Shown piece after piece: positions 1 through 7,483 of a DNA stretch of 64,000 nucleotides. The notes beneath the pieces are model-generated. The model was given only the letters and a program-made list of their open reading frames with translations, was not told the origin of the DNA and searched no databases. Origin of the DNA: Bacteroidota bacterium (lineage in GTDB: Bacteria > Bacteroidota > Bacteroidia > Chitinophagales > LD1); contig JAFDYN010000023.1 of assembly GCA_018267385.1 (NCBI GenBank), forward strand, positions 37,286 to 101,285. Direction: 5' to 3'. Every line of letters starts with the position of its first letter. Positions within the stretch are counted from its first letter, which is position 1. A program made the translations under genes and the position numbers.

Positions 1-40
1 TCGGTAAAAAGCTCTGAGACCTCTGTGTAGTAGTACTGAA

Positions 41-811
41 TCACATTTTGAACAGATCGCCCCAGAGGCGCTGGCCGCCGTCTATGTACACCGTCTCACC
101 CGTGATATAGGTAGCCATAGGGCTCGTGAGAAAAAGGGTCAGGTAGCCCACCTCCTCTATCGTGCCGAGGCGTTTGGCGGGTATAGATTCCTCTATGCCC
201 TGCAGAAACTCCGGCGGGTAGTTTTCCAGCCCGGTAGATTTGATGATACCCGGTGCTACGGCATTGATCTGGATATTGTAGCGGCTCCACTCTACGGAGA
301 GGCTCATGGTCATATTCTCTACACCTGCACGCGCTGCGCCCGTATGCGTCATAGCCGGGAAGCCACGATAGATATTGGCTATGATATTGACCACGCGGCC
401 AGCCTTGACCGGTATGAAGAAAGCCTTTGCCATGATCTGCGTCACGTACCAGGTGCCATTCAGGTTATTATTCACCACAGCGTTCCAGCCCTTATAGCTG
501 ATATCCTCAGCAGGCGAGGGGAACTGCCCGCCGGCATTATTGATCAGGATATCGAGGCGGCCTTCTTTGTCTTTGATATCGGCGGCTACTTTCTCTATCT
601 GCTCGGGGTCGCGGATATCGAGTATCACGTAGCGGCATGGGCCGAGTGGAGAGAGCTTCTCCAGCGCGGCCTGTAGCTTTTCTTCTTTGCGCGAAGCGAT
701 GATGACCGTGGCGCCGAGCCTGAGGTATTGCTCTGCTATGGCATATCCTATACCGCTGCCACCACCTGTGACCAGCACTACTTTGTCTTTGAAGAGATCA
801 GATTGAAACAT
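41..811 (-). CDS. SDR-family oxidoreductase, peroxisomal trans-2-enoyl-CoA reductase-like
   Basis: A 256-residue Rossmann-fold short-chain dehydrogenase. The N-terminal TGGGSGIG nucleotide-binding motif (about residues 15-22), LINNAGG (about 89-95) and the C-terminal TGETVYIDGG are all present. The classical YxxxK catalytic pair is not seen; the corresponding stretch reads HTGAARAGVEN, the arrangement found in 2,4-dienoyl/trans-2-enoyl-CoA reductase-type SDRs (DECR/PECR group). The likely role is NADPH-dependent reduction of an unsaturated acyl-CoA in fatty-acid metabolism; substrate is inferred. It is monocistronic as far as can be seen, reading leftwards. The ATG start gives the usual short N-terminus before the first beta strand. 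Confidence 0.85.
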   Translation of the reverse strand: MFQSDLFKDKVVLVTGGGSGIGYAIAEQYLRLGATVIIASRKEEKLQAALEKLSPLGPCRYVILDIRDPEQIEKVAADIKDKEGRLDILINNAGGQFPSPAEDISYKGWNAVVNNNLNGTWYVTQIMAKAFFIPVKAGRVVNIIANIYRGFPAMTHTGAARAGVENMTMSLSVEWSRYNIQINAVAPGIIKSTGLENYPPEFLQGIEESIPAKRLGTIEEVGYLTLFLTSPMATYITGETVYIDGGQRLWGDLFKM

Positions 812-851
812 GCGATGAATATATTAAAATACTATTGAGCAGACGGATGGA

Positions 852-1532
852 TTATGGGGCTGCCGGGCCGAGAGTATATATCTCTCTGCGGCCGAAGGGC
901 AGGCTTTTTAAGGATAAACCATGACTAACTAGTTTGGCTTTGTATTTGAAACTCACGGCTCCGATGCACGCTGACCAGCTGTGTAGGGAAATGTGAATAA
1001 TATGGTCAGTTGCCGGATCTATTTGCCCTCGTACATCATCGTAACCGAGGAGGTGTATAGAAAATGTATGTAATCCTCTCTTTCTTGGAATGTGTAGGAT
1101 GCCTTTCCCATTTTCATCCGTCGTGACTCCTATACCTTCTCTGCGATCCCACAGGACAGATGCATAGGATACGGGCTGTCTTTTATCATCTGCAATTTCA
1201 AAAGTGATGCTGGCAGTATCCTGGCTCATCGGTGCAGACGCGATATCATGAATCGAGGTATCTGGAGCAGTACTGCAGGGCTCAAAATCCAATGTCAGGA
1301 TATCCTTTGTAAAAGTATAGTGCCCCACGCCATAATTCCCGCTGGTGCAGTCAGCATAGCTATATTCAAATTTTTGCCCCGGTAGAAAGGTCAGCGTAGT
1401 AGCATCAAAGCCATGCCCTGCACTGTAAGTGCCATGAAGTTGCGCCATCAGTATCTGTGGTAGCCCTGCAGTCACAAGCCCTATGATGAGATTCCATTGC
1501 ACAGCAGGGCAAAATAAATAAAACGCGATCAT
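852..1532 (-). CDS. hypothetical protein with carboxypeptidase-regulatory-like domain
   Basis: A 226-residue protein of unknown function. The first 30 residues are hydrophobic and resemble a signal peptide. From about residue 110 the pattern (DDKRQPVSYASVLWD, TTDENGKGIL, HLLGYDDVRGQI) looks like a CarboxypepD_reg/beta-sandwich domain, common in Bacteroidota envelope proteins. Two cysteine pairs in the first half could form disulfides. No catalytic motif is visible. It lies between the SDR gene and the DUF6600-like lipoprotein, all on the minus strand, with no tight coupling. Confidence 0.55.
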   Translation of the reverse strand: MIAFYLFCPAVQWNLIIGLVTAGLPQILMAQLHGTYSAGHGFDATTLTFLPGQKFEYSYADCTSGNYGVGHYTFTKDILTLDFEPCSTAPDTSIHDIASAPMSQDTASITFEIADDKRQPVSYASVLWDRREGIGVTTDENGKGILHIPRKRGLHTFSIHLLGYDDVRGQIDPATDHIIHISLHSWSACIGAVSFKYKAKLVSHGLSLKSLPFGRREIYTLGPAAP

Positions 1533-1604
1533 AGATCAAGCGGGCCAAACTAAAAAGGGAAGCCGGATAGCCTCCCTTTCTTTGATTGTAATGTTGTCAT
1601 GCTC

Positions 1605-3170
1605 CTAGTGTGGACGCCGCACCGGGGCGGCCTGTCTAGGCTGCGGCGGCTGCACCGGGCGCGACTGCTGAGGCGCAGTATGCTGCTGCATCTGCGGAGC
1701 AGATCGCTGCTCCATACGAGGCTGCACACGCTGTATCTGAGGCGAGGTAGCCGGGCGCTGCACCGGCTGCTCCTGCTGGCGCGGCTGGTACTGCTGAGGG
1801 GCAGGGCGCTGCTGTACGGGCTGCTGCTGTGGTACAGTACGCTGTGGCTGCTGAAAGTCCTGGCGTGATGGCCGCTGAGCAGGTTCCTGTACCGGCCGTG
1901 TCTGCGGGCGCTGCTGAGGCTGCATTTGTGGCCGCTGCTGCGGAATAGTCGGAGCCGGCTGCTGTACCGGCTGATCCTGAGGGCGGATAGCCGGCTCACG
2001 GGTGCGCGGTATAGACTGGTATGGGTTAGACGGGTTGTTAGGATTGTTGTGCCCTGCTGGTGGCGGTATAGTGTTTTTCTGCTGGTCCAGTCCATTCTGA
2101 CGGATGATGCCATGTACCGCAGTAGCGTTCACTGCCTTGACCTCCGTGGGGGCTACTACCTTCGGCGGAGCAGCTTTGCTTGCATTAGCATTGTTTAGGG
2201 TAGGGCGGTAGAGATTCAGGCGGTCGCCTGCCTCTTTGCCACCTGTAGCTACCGGCTTGTTTACATCTGTGATGGTCACCGTATTCACTCTGTGTCCGGT
2301 CACGCGCTCTACATTATTGAGGGTAGGGCCGGCGTTGAAGGTCACATTATTATAGACATTCGTGTTATTGATCACTGTGATGTTGGTCACGTTGTTATTG
2401 ATGATCGTCGTATTGGTATTGTGGTCCACTATATAGTTATGGACATCATGGTCTACTATGTGGTTCTGCGGGCAGAAGTTCCAGTAGTCTGCCACCGGGC
2501 GGTATCCTGCATAGTAGTTCACATTAGGGCTGATAGGCGCCCAGCCGTAGTAGTTGCCATAGCTGCCCCAGGTCACCCATGCCGGTGCCCAGGTATTGCC
2601 CGGCATCCACATCCAGCCGTAGCCCGGCTCATAAAACCAGCGGCCATAGTGGAATGGCGCCCAGCCCCAGCGGTAGCCCGATACCCAGGTCCAGCCATAC
2701 TGGGTGTACTCCCAGTGGCCATTGGTAGCATAGGGGCGGAAGCCCGGTCCCTGTGCAGGTACCCATACGTAGCCATAGCTGCCATAGTTCATCCATGAGC
2801 CATAGGGGGCCAGCTCATCGTAGAAGGTCTGGTACGATGGCTGATAGTAGTCTACCCGCTGCTGGTGCGTGGCGTAGTACTGGTCATCATCAGCATATTG
2901 GTTATTGTAGGCTTGAGTATTGTCGTATGTCTGTGCAGGCTGGCTATACTGGTCCGGCGCTACATATTCCTGCTGGCTGGTGGTAGCCGGCGGTGGTGCC
3001 TGTACCGGGGCGGCAGTATAGTCAGACGGAGATGGCACATAGGGCTTATCGTCAGCGGCAGTAGGCGCGGTGGTAGCAGGTACGCTGGTAGTGGTAGAGC
3101 TGTAGTGCTTTGTCTTGCAGGCCGCCAGTGTAGTGGCGATCAGCAGGGCTAGGGTGATATTCCTGTACAT
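1605..3170 (-). CDS. YXWV-repeat (DUF6600-like) lipoprotein with Gln/Pro-rich tail
   Basis: A 521-residue predicted lipoprotein: the signal ends in LIATTLAAC, a lipobox with Cys17. After a Thr/Ala/Pro/Gln-rich linker, residues about 115-225 hold aromatic repeats (YGSWMNYGSYGYVWVP, GHWEYTQYGWTWVSGY, GWAPFHYGRWFY) of the kind called DUF6600. A central Asn/Thr/Val-rich stretch is followed by about 160 residues dominated by Gln, Pro and Arg, likely disordered. Role unknown; probably envelope-attached. Several long antisense reading frames across it are by-products of the biased composition. Confidence 0.75.
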   Translation of the reverse strand: MYRNITLALLIATTLAACKTKHYSSTTTSVPATTAPTAADDKPYVPSPSDYTAAPVQAPPPATTSQQEYVAPDQYSQPAQTYDNTQAYNNQYADDDQYYATHQQRVDYYQPSYQTFYDELAPYGSWMNYGSYGYVWVPAQGPGFRPYATNGHWEYTQYGWTWVSGYRWGWAPFHYGRWFYEPGYGWMWMPGNTWAPAWVTWGSYGNYYGWAPISPNVNYYAGYRPVADYWNFCPQNHIVDHDVHNYIVDHNTNTTIINNNVTNITVINNTNVYNNVTFNAGPTLNNVERVTGHRVNTVTITDVNKPVATGGKEAGDRLNLYRPTLNNANASKAAPPKVVAPTEVKAVNATAVHGIIRQNGLDQQKNTIPPPAGHNNPNNPSNPYQSIPRTREPAIRPQDQPVQQPAPTIPQQRPQMQPQQRPQTRPVQEPAQRPSRQDFQQPQRTVPQQQPVQQRPAPQQYQPRQQEQPVQRPATSPQIQRVQPRMEQRSAPQMQQHTAPQQSRPVQPPQPRQAAPVRRPH

Positions 3171-3300
3171 AGTGGTGATGGATGACTGGTGATAAAGATA
3201 TTAAAATCGCTTATGCGCAGCTATGATACAACACCATGCCACACAGCAGGACGAGTGAATATACTCACAGATTTTAACAAATGTAGGAGAGAGGAGGAGC

Positions 3301-3594
3301 TTACGCCTTCTTTTCTTCCGCCTTGCCGGCTACAGCCTGCGTCATATCGGTAGAGATACCGGTCTTCTCTATACGTATCTTGACATTGCGGTCTATCTCT
3401 ACGAGAAAGGTCGTATCGTCCACCTTGTCTATCGTACCGTGGATACCATTGGTGGTCACTACCTTGTCGCCCTTCTGCAGGCCATCTACAAAGGCGCGCT
3501 CTTTCTTGACCTTCTGGCTCTGCGGGCGGATGAAGAAGAAATAAATGACAGCGAACATTGCGGCATAAATGCCTACCATGACTTTCGGATCCAT
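3301..3594 (-). CDS. yajC: preprotein translocase subunit YajC
   Basis: A 97-residue single-pass membrane protein. It has the typical YajC layout: one N-terminal hydrophobic helix ending in FFFIRPQSQKVKKER, then a small domain containing GDKVVTTNGIHGTIDKVDD. YajC associates with SecDF at the Sec translocon of the inner membrane. Its ATG lies 3 bp after the stop of the upstream DUF1573 gene, so the two are co-transcribed, an arrangement commonly seen in Bacteroidota. Confidence 0.95.
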   Translation of the reverse strand: MDPKVMVGIYAAMFAVIYFFFIRPQSQKVKKERAFVDGLQKGDKVVTTNGIHGTIDKVDDTTFLVEIDRNVKIRIEKTGISTDMTQAVAGKAEEKKA

Positions 3595-3597
3595 TGC

Positions 3598-4059
3598 TTA
3601 TTTTTTATCGTCGTTATTGTGTGGGGTTACCTCGCCGGAGAGAAATATCTCTTCATTGTGCATCAGGGTGTTCATCTGCATGGTCACAGACTTGTGCTGC
3701 TCGCCTTTCTTGCCGGCGGAGTTGAAGGTCACCTTGACCTCTGCCGTAGCGCCGGGAGCGATGGGCTCCTTGGGGTACTCAGGCACGGTGCAGCCGCAGG
3801 AGCCCCAGGCATTGGCTATGATCAGGGGCTTGGCGCCGGTATTCTTTACCTGAAAGATATGGGTCACCTTATCGCCTTCATTGATAGTGCCAAACTTATA
3901 CTCCTTCTCGGGAAACTCTACCGAGGTAGTATCCTTCAGGATAGACTCCGGCAGCCCCGCAAAGGGGTTGCCTTTCTTGAAAAAGGGGTTGCGCTCCTTG
4001 TCGCAGCTGGTCAGGATCAGGCCTGACAGGCATAGCATAGCAAATATTACTTTCCTCAT
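3598..4059 (-). CDS. DUF1573 domain lipoprotein
   Basis: The ATG at 4059 gives a 153-residue protein beginning MRKVIFAMLCLSGLILTSC, a lipoprotein signal with the lipobox Cys at residue 19; an upstream in-frame start would hide this signal, so it is not used. The rest is a DUF1573 Ig-like (ASPM/SPD-2/Hydin-type) domain: DTTSVEFPEKEYKFGTINEGDKVTH, SCGCTVPEYPKEPIAPG and KVTFNSAGKKGEQHKSVTM. DUF1573 proteins are abundant envelope proteins in Bacteroidota with unknown biochemical role. It is followed directly by yajC. Confidence 0.9.
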   Translation of the reverse strand: MRKVIFAMLCLSGLILTSCDKERNPFFKKGNPFAGLPESILKDTTSVEFPEKEYKFGTINEGDKVTHIFQVKNTGAKPLIIANAWGSCGCTVPEYPKEPIAPGATAEVKVTFNSAGKKGEQHKSVTMQMNTLMHNEEIFLSGEVTPHNNDDKK

Positions 4060-4216
4060 AGCGCGGGCAAATATAGTATAAAGCCTGACCCGCACCAATC
4101 CTGTGGTCTGCCGTGTGGAAAGATAAGCACACACACTGATTTGTAAGCTGGTATCATTTGTGTGTTAGCAGGTGGGAGCGGGGCCGCTTACCTTTGCCCG
4201 CCATAAAACAGAAGAC

Positions 4217-4780
4217 ATGTACAAACTGAAGATCATCACGACTACCACCCGCCCCGGGCGCAAAGGCCCTATACTGGCCGCCTGGATAGCGGAGATAGCG
4301 AGGCAATATGCTGACTACGAGACGGAGGTCATAGACCTGGGCGAGCTGAAGCTGCCACTGATGGATGAGCCGGAGCATCCGCGCCTGCGCAAATACCAGC
4401 ATGAACATACTAAGAAATGGAGCGGGACAATAGATGGTGCGGATGCTTTCATCCTGATCACAGCGGAGTACAACTACTCTATGACGGCCCCCATCAAGAA
4501 CGCCATAGACTACCTCTTTCATGAGTGGGCTGATAAGCCGGCAGCCTTTGTGAGCTATGGTGGCGCCTCCGGTGGCACGCGTGCCGTACAGATGCTGAAG
4601 CAGGTGCTTACCACCCTCAAAGTGGTGCCCGTGACAGAGGCCGTCGTGTTGCCATTCTTTACCAAAATGATCAATGACGAAGGCGCCTTTGAGAGCAATG
4701 AGGGTATAGATCAGTCAGCCCATGTGATGATGAAAGAACTGTTGCGCTGGACACACTTGCTCAGAGCTAAAAAGGCATAG
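4217..4780 (+). CDS. NAD(P)H-dependent FMN reductase family protein
   Basis: A 187-residue flavodoxin-fold protein; the ATG at 4217 is chosen because the first beta strand (YKLKIITTTTRPGRKG) starts immediately after it. The motif TTTRPGRKG binds the FMN phosphate in NADPH-dependent FMN reductases, ITAEYNYSMTAPIKNAIDYL is the family signature, and SYGGASGGTRAVQML follows in the usual place. The likely function is NAD(P)H:FMN or quinone reduction in the cytoplasm. It is divergent from the DUF1573-yajC operon. Confidence 0.9.
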   Translation: MYKLKIITTTTRPGRKGPILAAWIAEIARQYADYETEVIDLGELKLPLMDEPEHPRLRKYQHEHTKKWSGTIDGADAFILITAEYNYSMTAPIKNAIDYLFHEWADKPAAFVSYGGASGGTRAVQMLKQVLTTLKVVPVTEAVVLPFFTKMINDEGAFESNEGIDQSAHVMMKELLRWTHLLRAKKA

Positions 4781-4972
4781 CGGCAAGGAGGTCTTTATCA
4801 TTTTGCGTTTTAGCGCTTTTGCGGTGAAAGGCTCTCATCTTTCGTTTAGCGTTTTCGGGCTTTCGCGTTAAACTGCTTTAATCTACCTGCGGTAGGCAAA
4901 TTTTTCTGTGCCCAAAGCTAGGATGGTACGCGGTGAATACACTAATTTGGTTTACACAAAAACCGAAATACA
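4781..4972. repeat. intergenic spacer with degenerate GCGTTTT-type repeats
   Basis: Between about 4800 and 4880 the sequence is a run of loosely repeated TTTTGCG, TTTAGCG and TTTCGGG words. The pattern is degenerate and has no coding potential. It resembles other low-complexity spacers in this window (about 10355-10450, 32671-32790, 37676-37735). Confidence 0.4.
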
Positions 4973-6145
4973 ATGTCACCATTTACAGAGAGCCATCAGC
5001 TGCTCCGTCAGTCGTTCCGCCAGTTTGTAGAGAAAGAGATCACTCCTAATGTCAAGCACTGGGAGGAGAATAAGATATGCGAGCGTGAGGTCTTTACCAA
5101 GATGGGCCAGCAGGGCTTCTTTGGGGTCAGCTTCCCGGAGGCTTATGGTGGCAGCGGTATGGATATGTGGTCTGCAGTCGTGATCAGCGAGGAGCTGACA
5201 CGTGCTAATATCGGTGGCCTGGCCATGAGCCTCTATGCCCACTGCTACCTGCCACTCCCGGTGATCAATGCGCTCGGCACTGAGGAGCAAAAGCAAAACT
5301 ACCTCGTGCCTGCCCTAAAGGGCGAGAAGATCGCAGCACTCGGCATCACAGAGCCGGGCGCGGGCTCTGATGTAGGCGGTATCAAGACCACCGCAGAGGA
5401 CAAGGGCGACTATTTTGTGGTAAATGGCTCGAAGATGTTTATCACCAATGGTACGATGGCAGACTTCATCGTACTCGCCGTGAGGACAGGAGAGGGGCAT
5501 GCGCTGTCCCTCCTGCTGTTTGATACAAAGACCACGGGCTTCTCCGCCGTACCAGTACTCAATAAGATGGGTATGCACTCCAGTGATACAGGCCAGCTTT
5601 TCTTTGAGAATTGCGTAGTGCCTAAAAGTGCCCTGCTGGGTGAGAAGGACTTTGGTTTCTACTATATCATGAGCAACTTCCAGGAGGAGCGCCTCATAGC
5701 TGCGGCTACCGGTACCGCCTCTGCCGAGAATGCACTGGAGAAAGCCAAGCAATACATGAAGGAGCGCGAAGCATTTGGCAGGCCGATAGCTAAGTTTCAG
5801 GTCCTGCGCCACAAGATAGCCCAGATGGCGATCAAGGTAGAAGCCTGCCGCTCTCTGTCCTACCGCGCTGTAGCCGAGTACATAGAGAAGGGACCTGCTG
5901 CCTACTATATCGTCTCCGTGGCCAAGGCCTTCGTATGCGAAGAGGCATTCAACGTGGCCAATGAGGCGCTGCAGATACACGGCGGTTGGGGCTATATGGA
6001 GGACTACGGTATAGCACGCACTGTACGTGATCTCCGCCTCATGACCGTAGGCGCGGGCACTACTGAGATCATGCACGAGATCATCTCGAAGATAGAGATG
6101 GACGAGGTGCGCCATGAGAAGGTACAGATCAAAGCACGGGTGTAG
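4973..6145 (+). CDS. acyl-CoA dehydrogenase
   Basis: A 390-residue flavoprotein of standard length for the family. The N-terminal helical domain is followed by GITEPGAGSDVGGIKT (FAD-binding region, about residues 123-138), FITNGTMADFIVLAVRT, then the C-terminal domain with EREAFGRPIAKFQVLRHK and QIHGGWGYMEDYGIARTVRD. The canonical catalytic Glu position (YEGT in medium-chain enzymes) reads VGAGTTE, as in isovaleryl-CoA dehydrogenase; the base is then expected on helix G, where QEERL places Glu239. The reaction is alpha,beta-dehydrogenation of an acyl-CoA, passing electrons to ETF. The exact substrate (branched or long chain) cannot be read from sequence. Confidence 0.93.
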   Translation: MSPFTESHQLLRQSFRQFVEKEITPNVKHWEENKICEREVFTKMGQQGFFGVSFPEAYGGSGMDMWSAVVISEELTRANIGGLAMSLYAHCYLPLPVINALGTEEQKQNYLVPALKGEKIAALGITEPGAGSDVGGIKTTAEDKGDYFVVNGSKMFITNGTMADFIVLAVRTGEGHALSLLLFDTKTTGFSAVPVLNKMGMHSSDTGQLFFENCVVPKSALLGEKDFGFYYIMSNFQEERLIAAATGTASAENALEKAKQYMKEREAFGRPIAKFQVLRHKIAQMAIKVEACRSLSYRAVAEYIEKGPAAYYIVSVAKAFVCEEAFNVANEALQIHGGWGYMEDYGIARTVRDLRLMTVGAGTTEIMHEIISKIEMDEVRHEKVQIKARV

Positions 6146-6170
6146 GCGGCCACGTACTATAAAACTAGTG

Positions 6171-6203
6171 CAGCCAGATCGTCACGGTCTGGCTGTTTTA
6201 TTT
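6171..6203 (+). terminator. probable rho-independent terminator
   Basis: An 8-bp stem CAGCCAGA/TCTGGCTG with a 9-nt loop is followed by TTTTATTT, 25 bp after the acyl-CoA dehydrogenase stop. Confidence 0.7.
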
Positions 6204-6368
6204 CTGCCCGTTATTGGTTTTTTAGCCAATGAAAATCGGGCGGCGCACATAGGGTTTCTTATTTTTAATTAGCTGTACTATAATTCTTTATGGTGCCTTG
6301 ATGACCGTTGGCACGATGCTTGAAATACTCAGAGTGTATCATTATTTCTAACTAAAAAATAGAAGGCA

Positions 6369-6965
6369 ATGAAAACTCTCAAGATGAAATCCGCTGTGCT
6401 CGCTACGATATTTGCCGGTGCAGTGGTGATCGGTAGCATCACACCAGCTATGGCAGGTGCTCCGGTCCTGACAGTAGAGAAAACGGCTATTAATAAAGAC
6501 CTCTCGCATGTGTCTGCGACCCGCGAACGTGTCACCACCCTCAAGTCTCAGCTCAAAGGGGACCGCAAGGCTGGTCTCAATACGGTGGCCCTGAATAAAG
6601 AGCTGAGAAAGGCTAAGGCTGACCACACGCAAGCGAAAGCCTACCTCCGCGCCGATAAGCGCGACCTGGTGATGGACCATCAGGCATATATCAAAGAAAA
6701 GAAGGCTGCCCTGCGTGAGGACCGCTATGCATTGGCCAAGACAAGGTTCGATGTAAAACGATCGCCCTCTCAGAAAAGCGCAGACATCATGAATAAGCGC
6801 ATGGAGATAAACGATGACAAGTCTGCGCTGATACAGGCCAAAACCACGCGAAACAATGACCTGCTGGCCGCCAATGATAAGATAGAAAAGGCGCAAGGCC
6901 AGAATGTAGCTACGCTTAAAATAGAAAACGCAGGGGCGAAGCTGCAAAACCTCGCGATGAAGTAG
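6369..6965 (+). CDS. secreted coiled-coil protein of unknown function
   Basis: A 198-residue protein with a clear signal peptide (MKTLKMKSAVLATIFAGAV... cleaved near AMAGAP). The mature part is Lys/Ala/Asp-rich and almost entirely helical, with long runs of charged residues suggestive of coiled coil or a helical bundle (KAKADHTQAKAYLRADKRD, YIKEKKAALREDRYALAK). No cysteine or catalytic motif. Probably periplasmic. It is monocistronic and followed by a strong terminator. Function not recognised. Confidence 0.7.
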   Translation: MKTLKMKSAVLATIFAGAVVIGSITPAMAGAPVLTVEKTAINKDLSHVSATRERVTTLKSQLKGDRKAGLNTVALNKELRKAKADHTQAKAYLRADKRDLVMDHQAYIKEKKAALREDRYALAKTRFDVKRSPSQKSADIMNKRMEINDDKSALIQAKTTRNNDLLAANDKIEKAQGQNVATLKIENAGAKLQNLAMK

Positions 6966-6989
6966 TCACGATAAATGTGATATGAAGAA

Positions 6990-7015
6990 GGGCTCCCGAC
7001 GGGAGCCCTTTTTTT
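6990..7015 (+). terminator. rho-independent terminator
   Basis: A perfect 8-bp stem GGGCTCCC/GGGAGCCC with a 3-nt loop is followed by seven T, 24 bp after the stop of the coiled-coil protein gene. Confidence 0.9.
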
Positions 7016-7059
7016 GATTGGTTTATGGAGGTTAGTTTTACGTTGAAGAGCTTTTGGGG

Positions 7060-7371
7060 CTACTGCTTATAATCAAAATGCTTCATCCACAGACTGCCTT
7101 CCACAGATACCTTGCCGTCCTTGATGTACACCTTATCACCATCTTTCACAGTCAAAGGTCCGGCCGGCGTAGCGATGGAGGCAGTAGCGCAACCCTTTAT
7201 GACTACCGGACCGGTGCGGTTGTGCGCGAGTGTGATGGTAGATGTTTTGCCGCAGGCAGTGACCATGTAGGTATGGTTTACGGAGTCATCGTTATATACT
7301 TTGAGATGGGTCTGTGCGTGGGCACTGCTATAGATGCCAGTGGTGATGAGTAGTAGCAAGAGGGATTTCAT
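7060..7371 (-). CDS. small secreted protein, paralogue of the protein at 9966
   Basis: A 103-residue protein with a signal peptide (MKSLLLLLITTGIYSSAHAQ). The mature part contains KVYNDDSVNHTYMVTACGK, VVIKGCATASIATPAG and VKDGDKVYIKDGKV. It aligns over its whole mature length with the protein encoded at 9966-10250, including both cysteines (TACG/TCGN and KGC/QGC), which probably form a disulfide in the periplasm or outside. All beta-strand-like in character. Function unknown. The two paralogues are separated by an unrelated A+T-rich gene. Confidence 0.7.
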   Translation of the reverse strand: MKSLLLLLITTGIYSSAHAQTHLKVYNDDSVNHTYMVTACGKTSTITLAHNRTGPVVIKGCATASIATPAGPLTVKDGDKVYIKDGKVSVEGSLWMKHFDYKQ

Positions 7372-7483
7372 ATTCTGTATTTAGGTGATAAATAATTGAT
7401 ATCCATGTTACCCGGTATCATTTATCATGCCATGCCCCGTTTTGTAGTACGTGCAACAATTATTAAATAGCCGATTAACTACA

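Noticed and set aside
1599..3152. Several plus-strand frames opposite the DUF6600-like lipoprotein gene
   Set aside because: Arg/Leu- or Val/Ile-rich shadows of a Gln/Pro- and Tyr/Trp-rich gene with a clear lipobox.
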